Assembly (NCBI GenBank): GCA_039933315.1
Contig: JBDTOI010000103.1
Location: forward strand, 1-14,287
Origin: DASXRU01 sp039933315
GTDB taxonomy: Bacteria; Acidobacteriota; Blastocatellia; Pyrinomonadales; Pyrinomonadaceae
Direction of reading: 5' to 3'
Length of the DNA stretch: 14,287 nt
Shown: positions 1 through 7,473 of the stretch, one piece after another
Layout of the letters: each line of letters starts with the position of its first letter
Numbering within the stretch: position 1 is the stretch's first letter
Made by a program: the position numbers and the translations under genes
Notes under the pieces: generated by a model
What the model saw: only the letters and a program-made list of their open reading frames with translations
Databases searched by the model: none
Told to the model about the DNA's origin: nothing

Positions 1-40
1 TCTGCCACAGTTGCGCACGAGGCAGCGCCGCGTCGGCCTG

Positions 41-145
41 TGTAGGGGTGGCACTCCGTGGCCACCCCTCTCTGTCAGTTGCGACAAAGATTCGAGAATT
101 GGGTTGAAAGCGAAAGAGGGGCGGCCACGGAGTGCCGCCCCTACA
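41..145. repeat. Mirrored pair of hairpin repeats
   Basis: Two 30-base arms, 41-70 and 116-145, are inverted copies of each other with 28 of 30 positions matching. Each arm is itself a hairpin: AGGGGTGGC at 44-52 pairs with GCCACCCCT at 61-69 around an 8-base loop, and the right arm does the same with GCGG/CCGC variants. The two differences between the arms fall in the stem and compensate each other (T/A versus C/G), so pairing is kept. This looks like a dispersed intergenic palindromic element ahead of the dipeptidase gene. The reading frame is open through it, which creates a false N-terminal extension of that gene. Confidence 0.85.
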
Positions 146-241
146 GGTATCGATGTTAACTTGACGCCCCTGAGCGTTGCTTGCACTATGGCGCTGCAAA
201 CTCTTCCTGATCATCTGATTCCCGAAGTGAAAGGTGCGACC

Positions 242-1543
242 ATGTATCTGCGAAAGCTCTGCTGCTTCATATCTACCGCTGCGCTGTCTCTCTCGTTCGT
301 AACCTCCTCAGTGGCTCTTAGCCAAACACCCTCGTCAACAAACCCGCCACGCGATGAGAAGCTCTGGAAAAGAGCGCTGGAGATCCATCGCAAGGCCATC
401 GTGATCGACACGCACAATGACGTCACTACGCCGATGACCAATGACGATTACGATCTGAGTGGTGCGCCTCCCGTGCCTTACCGCACCAGCATAGAACGAA
501 TGAGGCAAGGGGGCCTGACGGCCGAGTTCTTCTCGCTTTACATAAGGCCCTGGTATGTCGCCCATGGCGGCGCGGCCCGAAGAACACTGGACATGATCGA
601 TTCGGTCTATCGCGCGGTCGAGCGACATCCGAATGATCTGATGTTCGCCACCACAGCCGCGGACATTCGCCGGGCCAGGAAACAGAAGAAGATAGCCTGC
701 CTGATGGGTATCGAAGGGGGGCACGCAATTGAGAATTCACTGTCTGCCCTGCGCGAGTTTCACCGGTTGGGAGTGCGCTACATGACGCTCACCTGGAATA
801 ACACTAACGACTGGGCCGACGCCGGTCGCGGCGAGAAGAAGCACAATGGGTTGTCGGATTTCGGCAAAGAAGTTGTACGCGAGATGAACCGGCTGGGCAT
901 GCTGGTCGATGTGTCGCACGTTTCCGATGACACGATGAGCGACGCGCTCGATGTCTCAAAGGCCCCGATCATTGCGTCGCATTCGTCAGCCCGCGCGCTC
1001 AGCAACGTGCCGCGAAACATCCCTGATGATCTGCTGCGTCGCATTGCGAAAAATGGCGGCGTGGTACACGTGAATTTTTACAGCGCCTTTGTCGATAACG
1101 CCACCGTTACGACCCAGAACGCGGAACGTAATCGCCGTTTGAAAGCACAGCAGGATGCCCTCAACGAGAAGTATAAGGATGACCCGGAACGGCTGGCTGA
1201 GGAAGGCGACAAACTCGACGCCTCAATGCCTCTGCCGCCGTTGCCTATTTCCAAGTTGATCGATCACTTCGATCACATCGTGAAGATTGCCGGCATCGAT
1301 CACGTGGGAATTGGGGCTGACTTTGATGGGGCGGTAGATATGCCCGAAGGCGCCCAGGACGTTTCCATGCTGCCGAACATCACTTACGAATTGTTGAAGC
1401 GCGGTTACAGCGAAAAAGACATACGCAAAGTCCTGGGCGAGAATACTCTCAGAGTTCTGGCCGAAGCCGAACGTGTGGCCCGCAACGCGAGCCGAAGCAT
1501 CAGCGGCGAAGGCAGCACGCACCGCATCAGTTCAACCAAATAA
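242..1543 (+). CDS. Secreted membrane dipeptidase, peptidase family M19
   Basis: A zinc dipeptidase of the renal dipeptidase family, which cleaves dipeptides (and in some members beta-lactams or D-amino-acid dipeptides); likely exported. I start it at ATG 242 because AAAGG at 230-234 lies 7 bases upstream and because the protein then opens with a signal peptide (MYLRKL, a hydrophobic stretch to about residue 26, then VALSQ). The 433-residue product has the family metal ligands in order: H58-x-D60 in IDTHND, bridging E158 in GIEGGH, H226 in DVSH, H247 in ASHSSARAL, and D360 in GIGADFDG. All are present, so it should be active. The frame stays open upstream to base 11 only because it runs through the hairpin repeat. 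It ends convergently with the isocitrate dehydrogenase gene, 182 bases away; that gap shows no clear terminator or small gene. Confidence 0.95.
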   Translation: MYLRKLCCFISTAALSLSFVTSSVALSQTPSSTNPPRDEKLWKRALEIHRKAIVIDTHNDVTTPMTNDDYDLSGAPPVPYRTSIERMRQGGLTAEFFSLYIRPWYVAHGGAARRTLDMIDSVYRAVERHPNDLMFATTAADIRRARKQKKIACLMGIEGGHAIENSLSALREFHRLGVRYMTLTWNNTNDWADAGRGEKKHNGLSDFGKEVVREMNRLGMLVDVSHVSDDTMSDALDVSKAPIIASHSSARALSNVPRNIPDDLLRRIAKNGGVVHVNFYSAFVDNATVTTQNAERNRRLKAQQDALNEKYKDDPERLAEEGDKLDASMPLPPLPISKLIDHFDHIVKIAGIDHVGIGADFDGAVDMPEGAQDVSMLPNITYELLKRGYSEKDIRKVLGENTLRVLAEAERVARNASRSISGEGSTHRISSTK

Positions 1544-1725
1544 GGAGCCGGCGTGGGTTATCGCTCTTGTCATATCAAACCGGAGGGACGCTCCCTGGAA
1601 TAATCGCAAGTGGCGCCTTTTCCAGATTGAAGTGAGTACCGTTACACTCTTAGGGGTTTTACATGAAGATCACGAGAGACAACCTTCCTGTCATGTGAAG
1701 CTTGTTAATCCTGTCCCCACTGTTC

Positions 1726-2736
1726 TTACTGAGCCTCTCTCATCTTGGCGATAATCGCGTCCGCGAATTCGTCGGTCTTAGCCTGGCCGCCAACGTCGCG
1801 AGTGCGTACCTTGCCTTCGGTGAAAACTTCTAACATTGCCGTTTCAGTCCTATCCGCCGCCTCGCGCTCGCCCAGGTGACGAAGCATTAGAATGCCCGAC
1901 TGCAGCAACGCGGTGGGATTGGCAATGCCTTTCCCGGCAATGTCCGGCGCCGAGCCGTGCACGGCTTCGAAAACCGCTCCCTTTTCACCGATGTTGGCGC
2001 CCGGCGCCAGGCCCAGGCCGCCGATTAGACCGGCAGAGAGATCCGAAACTATGTCGCCGTAAAGATTCTCGCAAAGCAGCATATCGAATTGTTCGGGCCG
2101 CATGACAAGCTGCATGCAGGCGTTGTCAATAATCCTGTCGTCTGCCTGAATAGCCGGGTAATCCTTTGCTACCTTATAGAAGCACTCCAGGAACAACCCG
2201 TCGGACAATTTCATAATGTTAGCCTTATGCAAGCAGGTAATCCGCTTGCGTTTTTCGCTGGTCGCAAACTCGAAGGCAAAACGCGCAATCCGGGTCGATG
2301 CTTTCTCAGTAATGATCTTCAAGCTTTCGATGACGCCAGGAATCACAATGTGCTCGAGCCCTGAATAAAGACTTTCAGTGTTCTCGCGTACGACGACCAG
2401 ATCGAGATCGGGATTACGGCAGGGAATGTTCGGCAACGCGCGTATGGGTCGCAGGTTTGAATAAAGATCGAGCGCTTTGCGTAAGCCGACGTTTACCGAC
2501 GTAAAGCCTTTGCCAATCGGCGTAGTAACCGGACCCTTGAGCCCGACTTTGTTTCGCTTGATGGATTCGAGTAGTTGATCGGGGAGTGTACTGCCGAATT
2601 TTTCCAGGGCCTCAGCGCCGGCGTAGTGGGTCTCCCAGGCGATATCGACGCCCGAAGCTTCGAGGATGCGCACTACGGCGGCAGCTACTTCGGGGCCAAT
2701 GCCATCGCCCGGAATCAGTGTGATAGTATGTTTCAT
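1726..2736 (-). CDS. Isocitrate dehydrogenase, NAD-dependent type
   Basis: Oxidative decarboxylation of isocitrate to 2-oxoglutarate in the TCA cycle, cytoplasmic. The 336-residue protein begins with the dehydrogenase motif LIPGDGIGPEV. Substrate residues follow the isocitrate pattern: S80-x-N82 in FTSVNVGLR (equivalent to Ser113 and Asn115 of the E. coli enzyme), R96 and R99 in LRPIR, R117 in VVRENTES, Y125, and K171 in HKANIM. D228 and D232 in GDIVSD fit the metal ligands. In the cofactor loop HGSAPDIAGKG, D265-I266 replace the Lys-Tyr of NADP-type E. coli Icd, pointing to NAD. The short length and IANPTALL resemble mitochondrial IDH3. Isopropylmalate dehydrogenase is less likely because the SxN pair is present where that family has a different loop. 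Homoisocitrate dehydrogenase cannot be fully excluded. No good ribosome-binding site is visible before ATG at 2736. Confidence 0.93.
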   Translation of the reverse strand: MKHTITLIPGDGIGPEVAAAVVRILEASGVDIAWETHYAGAEALEKFGSTLPDQLLESIKRNKVGLKGPVTTPIGKGFTSVNVGLRKALDLYSNLRPIRALPNIPCRNPDLDLVVVRENTESLYSGLEHIVIPGVIESLKIITEKASTRIARFAFEFATSEKRKRITCLHKANIMKLSDGLFLECFYKVAKDYPAIQADDRIIDNACMQLVMRPEQFDMLLCENLYGDIVSDLSAGLIGGLGLAPGANIGEKGAVFEAVHGSAPDIAGKGIANPTALLQSGILMLRHLGEREAADRTETAMLEVFTEGKVRTRDVGGQAKTDEFADAIIAKMREAQ

Positions 2737-2742
2737 AACGAG

Positions 2743-2869
2743 TGGTCAGTAGTTAGTTGTTAGTAGTCAGTTGCAGTTGGTTTCCTGACTTCGCTCTCTC
2801 CCCTAAAAACTCAGGCGCTCAGAATAAGACTTCGTGCGGTTACTGACAACTAAGCACGAAGGCTGACCA
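2743..2869. repeat. Degenerate inverted repeat between divergent genes
   Basis: The 141-base gap between the divergent isocitrate dehydrogenase and ThiO genes has TGGTCAG at 2743-2749 with its complement CTGACCA at 2863-2869. Inside these are looser matches, the TAGT/GTCAGTT-type words at about 2753-2773 against ACTGACAACTAA at 2842-2853. It resembles a decayed copy of a dispersed GTCAGTAGTCAGT repeat. Promoters for both flanking genes must lie in or beside it, but I cannot pick out convincing -35/-10 boxes. Confidence 0.45.
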
Positions 2870-2877
2870 GTTAGTTT

Positions 2878-4038
2878 ATGGTGGATGACGAACTGCAGTT
2901 CTCGGGAGAAACGGCCGACGTTGTCGTAGTTGGCGGCGGCGTAATCGGTCTGGCGATTGCCCGCGCTCTGGCGCTGCACGGCGTTCCGGACGTAATGCTA
3001 ATCGAACGGGCGCGGCTTGGTGCGGAAGCTTCATCAGCGGCCGCGGGCATACTCGGCCCGCAGGCTGAAGCGAATCAGGCCGACGAGTTTTTCGAACTTG
3101 CCTGTCAGAGCCGCGACCTCTATCCAGCATTCAGCGCCGCGCTAAAAGAGGAGAGCGGCATAGACATCGAGCTGGATCAAACGGGCACCCTTTACCTGGC
3201 GTTTACCGAAAAAGATGAAGTCGAAATCGCGCAGCGGTATGAATGGCAGACCGGTGCCGGATATGAAGTGGAGCGATTGACCAGCGCGGAAGCCCTCATG
3301 TTCGAACCATCCATTTCCACTAAGACTCGCAGCGCGCTCCGTTTTCCGCGCGATATGCAGGTTGAGAACCGGAGACTGGTGGCTGCGCTCGCTTCCGCAA
3401 ATGAACAACTGGGAGTCAGATTGGTGACAGGTTGTGACGTGCGTTCGCTTAAAACGGAGCGGGGACGAGTTGTTGCTGTCGAGACTTCTCCTGGTTCCAT
3501 CGCTACTACAACGGTAATCATTGCCGCCGGCGCCTGGAGCTCTTTCATTACAATTCCAGACATATTGCCGCCCCCGGTTCGCATCGAACCAGTGCGCGGC
3601 CAGATGCTCTGCTTTGAAACCAATCCCCGCCTGGCGCGCCACGTCATTTACAGTCCCCGCGGTTACCTTGTGCCGCGCCAGGATGGCAGGTTACTGGCGG
3701 GGGCCACCAGCGAACACGCCGGATTCGATAAGCAGGTTACCGCGGCGGGCGTGCGCGCTCTGACTGAACAGTCAATTGAGATGCTGCCGGGCTTGAGCAA
3801 AGCGCCGCTGATCGATTCGTGGGCTGGTTTGCGGCCCCATGCAACGGACGATCGGCCGGTGCTGGGAAAGTGCCCGGAGGTCGAAGGGCTTATTTATGCC
3901 ACCGGCCACTATCGCAATGGTATTTTGCTGGCGCCTATCACGGGCGAGTTGATTGCCGAGACAGTGATGAGTGGGCGGTCGTCCCCGCTGATGGATTCAT
4001 TCACGCCTGACCGTTTTCGGCTTGCCAGCGTGGGCTGA
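2878..4038 (+). CDS. thiO: Glycine oxidase / FAD-dependent amino-acid oxidase, ThiO type
   Basis: A flavoenzyme oxidising glycine to the imine used in forming the thiazole ring of thiamine; cytoplasmic. The 386-residue protein (B. subtilis ThiO is about 370) has the FAD-binding G19-x-G21-x-x-G24 in VVVVGGGVIGLA, an acidic residue E43 ending the second strand (LIER), and an ASSAAAGIL loop as in ThiO. R319 in GLRPHATDDRPVLG matches the arginine that holds the substrate carboxylate in the family, and the C-terminal ATGHYRNGILLAP (from about 341) is the strongest ThiO signature. No other thiamine gene is in the window, so a general glycine or D-amino-acid oxidase role is possible. ATG 2878 has only a distant GAAGG at 2858-2862. 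The next gene starts 19 bases after its stop, so co-transcription is likely. Confidence 0.88.
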   Translation: MVDDELQFSGETADVVVVGGGVIGLAIARALALHGVPDVMLIERARLGAEASSAAAGILGPQAEANQADEFFELACQSRDLYPAFSAALKEESGIDIELDQTGTLYLAFTEKDEVEIAQRYEWQTGAGYEVERLTSAEALMFEPSISTKTRSALRFPRDMQVENRRLVAALASANEQLGVRLVTGCDVRSLKTERGRVVAVETSPGSIATTTVIIAAGAWSSFITIPDILPPPVRIEPVRGQMLCFETNPRLARHVIYSPRGYLVPRQDGRLLAGATSEHAGFDKQVTAAGVRALTEQSIEMLPGLSKAPLIDSWAGLRPHATDDRPVLGKCPEVEGLIYATGHYRNGILLAPITGELIAETVMSGRSSPLMDSFTPDRFRLASVG

Positions 4039-4057
4039 GTGCTGGGAGAATTTCTGC

Positions 4058-5437
4058 ATGAAACGTTTCTTCGCATTGGTAGTGGTAACTTTTATCTTCG
4101 CCTTGTGCGCGGGTAGGGAACCGGCGCGCGCTCAAACGCCCGCGCAAGGATCAGCCCCCGCTGTCACCGCACTGGCCGACAAGGAAAAGGCCTCAAACGG
4201 GGCCGACCTTCCGCCGGAAACGCGTTCCGCCGCAATCCTTTATCAGGAAGCGAATGATTACCTGCGCAAGAAGTTCGTGGAGTTCAACGCCAAGAAGCTG
4301 CCTTATGATCCGAAGCTGGAGACAACAACTCGACAGGAGCAGAAGGAGTTGGCGGCGCGCCACACTGCGACCCTGATCGGGCGGGGTGTTTTAAAGGGCG
4401 ACGATGTTTATTACCTGGGGATGCTTTACTTCGTTGCGGGCGATGCGGACAGGACACTGGAGACATTGCGTAGTTTCCTTTCCAGCGAGGCCGGATCGAA
4501 TGGCGAAAAATCTCAGATGGCGCGGCGCGTGTTTGTCACTGAAGCGGCGAAGAAGAACTTGATCGCCGAAGCCGAGGCGATGCTGGTGGAGTACACAAAG
4601 CACGAGCCGCAGACGGCTGATGACCGCTATGTGCTGGAGAACCTTCTGGTCGCAGTGCAAATGAAAGCCACTGACTTTGAAAAAGCGGCCCCGCATGCGC
4701 GTGAAATGCTGAGCGCGGCCAGGGCGGCCAGCCTTAAAGCGACCGATGTCTATCGCCGTGACGAGATGCTGCTGAACGCGAGCGCTCTGCTCGCCGAAAT
4801 CAATGTGAAATTGAAAAAAAACGATGAAGCGGTTTCGGTGTTGCAGGATTTGCGCCGGCTGGCCATGACCTTTCCATCCGGCAACCTTTACCGGATGGCG
4901 ACCCGGCGTGCGGCGGGGCTGGCGCCGTCCACTGAGCTGGTGAAGCTGTTCGATCAAGTCCCGGAACCAACCCGGCAGCCGCCGAATCTTGTCGCCAGGG
5001 AATGGATCGATCATAAGCCCGCGAAGCTTTCGGATTTGCACGGCAGCGTAGTACTGCTCGATTTTTGGGCGCCCTGGTGCGGCCCCTGCCGGGCGACGTT
5101 TCCCAAGCTCCAGCAGTGGCACGAATCGTACGGCGATAAAGGGCTGGTTATCGTGGGAGTAACAAATTTCTTTGGCCACGCCGAGGGCCGCCCGCTTTCA
5201 CCGGACGCCGAGGTGAAGTATTTGAAGGAATTCAAAAAGAAGAATCGCCTGCCCTATGGGTTCGCAGTCGCCGACTCGCGAGAGAACGATCTTAACTACG
5301 GAGTGGTGGCAATTCCCACTACGTTCCTGCTCGATCGTCGCGGCGTAGTGCGGTTCATCAGCGTGGGCAATGGAGAGGCGGACGCAATACTACTCGACAC
5401 AATGATCAAGAAGCTGGTGGCAGAGCCGGCGCCATGA
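4058..5437 (+). CDS. Exported helical-repeat protein with C-terminal TlpA/ResA thioredoxin domain
   Basis: A periplasmic or surface thiol-disulfide oxidoreductase by domain. I place the start at ATG 4058 because GGGAGAA at 4044-4050 precedes it by 7 bases and it yields a signal peptide (MKRFFALVVV to about residue 26, ending ARAQ); the upstream in-frame ATG at 4022 lies inside ThiO. Of 459 residues, about 45-290 are helix-rich, alanine- and charge-rich and look like TPR-type solenoid repeats, though I cannot define the units. Residues about 305-455 form the TlpA domain: FWAPWCGPCR with C341 and C344, and the cis-proline P420 in VVAIPTTFLLD. Both cysteines are present, so it should be redox-active. 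The helical part may bind client proteins. It is the first of three thioredoxin-fold genes in a row. Confidence 0.9.
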   Translation: MKRFFALVVVTFIFALCAGREPARAQTPAQGSAPAVTALADKEKASNGADLPPETRSAAILYQEANDYLRKKFVEFNAKKLPYDPKLETTTRQEQKELAARHTATLIGRGVLKGDDVYYLGMLYFVAGDADRTLETLRSFLSSEAGSNGEKSQMARRVFVTEAAKKNLIAEAEAMLVEYTKHEPQTADDRYVLENLLVAVQMKATDFEKAAPHAREMLSAARAASLKATDVYRRDEMLLNASALLAEINVKLKKNDEAVSVLQDLRRLAMTFPSGNLYRMATRRAAGLAPSTELVKLFDQVPEPTRQPPNLVAREWIDHKPAKLSDLHGSVVLLDFWAPWCGPCRATFPKLQQWHESYGDKGLVIVGVTNFFGHAEGRPLSPDAEVKYLKEFKKKNRLPYGFAVADSRENDLNYGVVAIPTTFLLDRRGVVRFISVGNGEADAILLDTMIKKLVAEPAP

Positions 5438-5440
5438 GAA

Positions 5441-5520
5441 AGTGGCACAGACTTCAGTCTGTGGTTTCACTTGGCGGTAAGGCCCCTCAAGATCCAACAC
5501 AGACTGAAGTCTGTGCCACT
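5441..5520. repeat. Perfect 23-base inverted repeat with hairpin arms
   Basis: Arms 5441-5463 and 5498-5520 are exact reverse complements. Each arm contains its own hairpin: CACAGACT at 5446-5453 and AGTCTGTG at 5456-5463 around a two-base TC, with the mirrored version in the right arm. The spacer is 34 bases. It begins 3 bases after the stop of the upstream TlpA gene, so it could end transcription or protect the 3' end of the message, although no T-run follows. It looks like a mobile or dispersed palindromic element of the same style as the one at 41-145, but with unrelated sequence. Confidence 0.9.
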
Positions 5521-5565
5521 AATTAGGTGAAAATCGCCCGATAGCGCTAGACTTCATCAACACCA

Positions 5566-6795
5566 ATGCAAGGCTCAAACATCACCATCGGAATCGCTTT
5601 TCTTGCCGGCCTCGCCTCGTTTCTCAGCCCGTGCGTTTTGCCGCTCGTGCCGGGTTATATCTCGCTGATGTCCGGTATCAGCATTGATCGGCTGAAGGAA
5701 GGTGGGTCGAAATCATCGGCACGTTGGGCCGTGATTCTTAACTCGCTCGCCTTCAACGCCGGCCTCTCCTTAATATTTGTTGCCCTGGGCGCCACGGCGG
5801 GATTGGTAGGCGCGACGGTGTTGAGCAATCCATGGGTCCGCATTGTGGGTGGTATCGTCATCATCTTGTTTGGCCTGCACCTGATCGGCCTGCTGAAGAT
5901 TGGCGCGCTTTACCGGGACACGCGAGTGTTTTCTTCCGAGAAACCACGCGGCATGCTCGGATCGCTGACGCTGGGAATGGCTTTCGCAGCGGGATGGACA
6001 CCATGCATCGGGCCAATCCTGGGCGGCATCATCGGCCTGGCAGCCACCAGCGGCGGATGGCGCGGTGGTCTGGTGCTTTCCGCGTTCTATTCCGCGGGAC
6101 TGGCAGTGCCTTTCCTGCTGACCGGACTCGGCATCAACCAGTTTCTTGGCTTCTACGGAAAATTCCGCCAGCACCTGCACAAGGTCGAAGTCGTTTCCGG
6201 CGTCGTACTAATCCTCATTGGCTTGCTGGTGGCTAGCGGTTACTCGACGCTGCTGGCGAGCTCGAGACTCGCGGCCTTAATTCCCAATGCCGAGAGTTGG
6301 ATCAAAGCCCCGCCACCGACCGTACCGACCACAGCGCCCGCCGCTGCCAGCAGTTTTCAGCCGGCGCCCGAGGTTGAGTTTCAAACGCTCGACGGGAAAG
6401 CTTTTCGCCTGGCTGACTTGCGAGGGAAGGTGGTGCTCTTAAACTTCTGGGCCACCTGGTGCCAACCCTGTCGCGCCGAGATTCCGGAGTTCAACGCGAT
6501 GCAGCGCGACTTGAAGGCGCAAGGGCTGGAAATTGTGGGCGTCTCTACTTCGCCCGGTGACACCGCCGACGTTATCAAGGACTTTCAGAAGGATCTAAAG
6601 CAGGAGTACACGATTTTGCGCGGCGCTGAAGAGATAGGCGACAAGTTTGGCAATGGGCCCGGACTTCCGGTTACGCATATCATCGATCGCGAAGGCCGCG
6701 TCAGACAGAAGTTAGTTGGACCACGTGACCGCGCTACATTTGAACTGGCTCTTAAGCCATTGCTTTGGGAAGGTTCAACCACCGCCCAGCGTTAG
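5566..6795 (+). CDS. CcdA-type membrane electron carrier fused to a TlpA thioredoxin domain
   Basis: Moves reducing equivalents from cytoplasmic thioredoxin across the inner membrane and passes them to a periplasmic thioredoxin domain in the same chain. The 409 residues hold six hydrophobic segments (roughly 8-34, 54-82, 91-115, 133-160, 168-196, 207-229). The two conserved CcdA cysteines are C23 in LSPCVLPLVPGY and C147 in GWTPCIGPILG. A Pro/Ala linker at about 247-262 leads to a TlpA domain with FWATWCQPCRAEIP (C299, C302) and the cis-proline P368 in GLPVTHIIDREG. The arrangement is like a DsbD lacking its N-terminal domain. Functions known for such proteins include cytochrome c maturation and periplasmic disulfide reduction. 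No clear ribosome-binding site precedes ATG 5566. The next gene starts 21 bases after its stop. Confidence 0.93.
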   Translation: MQGSNITIGIAFLAGLASFLSPCVLPLVPGYISLMSGISIDRLKEGGSKSSARWAVILNSLAFNAGLSLIFVALGATAGLVGATVLSNPWVRIVGGIVIILFGLHLIGLLKIGALYRDTRVFSSEKPRGMLGSLTLGMAFAAGWTPCIGPILGGIIGLAATSGGWRGGLVLSAFYSAGLAVPFLLTGLGINQFLGFYGKFRQHLHKVEVVSGVVLILIGLLVASGYSTLLASSRLAALIPNAESWIKAPPPTVPTTAPAAASSFQPAPEVEFQTLDGKAFRLADLRGKVVLLNFWATWCQPCRAEIPEFNAMQRDLKAQGLEIVGVSTSPGDTADVIKDFQKDLKQEYTILRGAEEIGDKFGNGPGLPVTHIIDREGRVRQKLVGPRDRATFELALKPLLWEGSTTAQR

Positions 6796-6802
6796 CAGTA
6801 AC

Positions 6803-6808
6803 AAGGAG
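6803..6808 (+). promoter_or_regulatory. Ribosome-binding site for the CGNW TlpA-like gene
   Basis: AAGGAG lies 8 bases before ATG 6817 and fixes this start. It is among the best ribosome-binding sites in the window, suggesting strong translation within the CcdA operon. Confidence 0.8.
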
Positions 6809-6816
6809 TTGGAACC

Positions 6817-7440
6817 ATGAATAAAGTCTTCGCGCTTCTTATTCTCGCGTTCGCTTTCGCCCCGGCCCTGCGCGCACAGGAGGCCGGCCACGAGTACGCG
6901 CCCATCCAGGAGAAGACTGTCAATTACAAGAACTGGACGTTCACCGATCTCAAAGACAACAAACCGGTCGACCTGCGCTCGCTCGCAAAAGGCAAGAAGC
7001 TGGTGATGGTGGTTTACTTTGCGCCGTGGTGCGGCAACTGGAAAAACGAAGCTCCGGTGGCAGCCAGACTTTACGAAAAATACAAAGCCCAGGGCCTGGA
7101 AGTAATCGGCGTGGGAGAATATGGCTCGCGCGATGACGTGAGCAAGTACTTCGGTCCGGCCGGCCCGCCTTATCCTGTGGTCATGGAATCAGAAGGGCGA
7201 GAGGCCCGTGAGACAACCAGCCATTACGGTTACCGCCAGCTGACGGGCGACACGCGACGCTGGGGCTCGCCCTGGAATATTTTCCTCGAGCCGGCCAGGC
7301 TGAAGGCAACCGGTGAAACGGTAACTGAGAAGGCCTGGGTCGTGAATGGCGAGTTGATCGAAGCCGAGGCCGACAAGTTCATCGGCGAACAGTTAAAAAC
7401 AAAGACGGCCGCTATCGTTCCCTGTACGCCTGAGCCCTAG
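6817..7440 (+). CDS. Exported TlpA-like thioredoxin-fold protein with CxxC changed to CGNW
   Basis: A 207-residue exported protein with a signal peptide (MNKVFALLIL, cleavage near ALRAQ at 18-21). The thioredoxin fold is recognisable: VVYFAPWCGNWKNEAPVAARL at the active-site helix, then LEVIGVGEYGSRDDV, and GSPWNIFLEP, where P152 is in the cis-proline place. The usual second active-site cysteine is tryptophan: C72-G-N-W75. A second cysteine occurs only near the C-terminus, C203 in IVPCTPEP. With one active-site cysteine the protein cannot do normal dithiol exchange alone; it could form mixed disulfides, bind a cofactor, be reduced by the CcdA-TlpA protein upstream, or use C203 as resolving cysteine. 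It follows the CcdA fusion by 21 bases and is likely in its operon. Substrate unknown. Confidence 0.85.
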   Translation: MNKVFALLILAFAFAPALRAQEAGHEYAPIQEKTVNYKNWTFTDLKDNKPVDLRSLAKGKKLVMVVYFAPWCGNWKNEAPVAARLYEKYKAQGLEVIGVGEYGSRDDVSKYFGPAGPPYPVVMESEGREARETTSHYGYRQLTGDTRRWGSPWNIFLEPARLKATGETVTEKAWVVNGELIEAEADKFIGEQLKTKTAAIVPCTPEP

Positions 7441-7473
7441 CATGCTTCAGACGCCACGCGGCCGTCGCTGTTT

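Noticed and set aside
11..241. N-terminal extension of the M19 dipeptidase in the open frame
   Set aside because: It crosses the mirrored hairpin repeat, starts with TTG, has no family similarity, and would bury the signal peptide that begins at 242 behind 77 residues.
1473..1754. Plus-strand open frame bridging the end of the dipeptidase and the isocitrate dehydrogenase end
   Set aside because: It overlaps two well-supported genes, has no recognisable motif and no ribosome-binding site; the unexplained part is only about 180 bases.
4391..5179. Long minus-strand frame (262 codons) opposite the TlpA-domain gene
   Set aside because: Composition is a shadow of the plus-strand gene (Arg/Gln/His-rich), with no motif; the plus frame has signal peptide, CGPC and cis-Pro.
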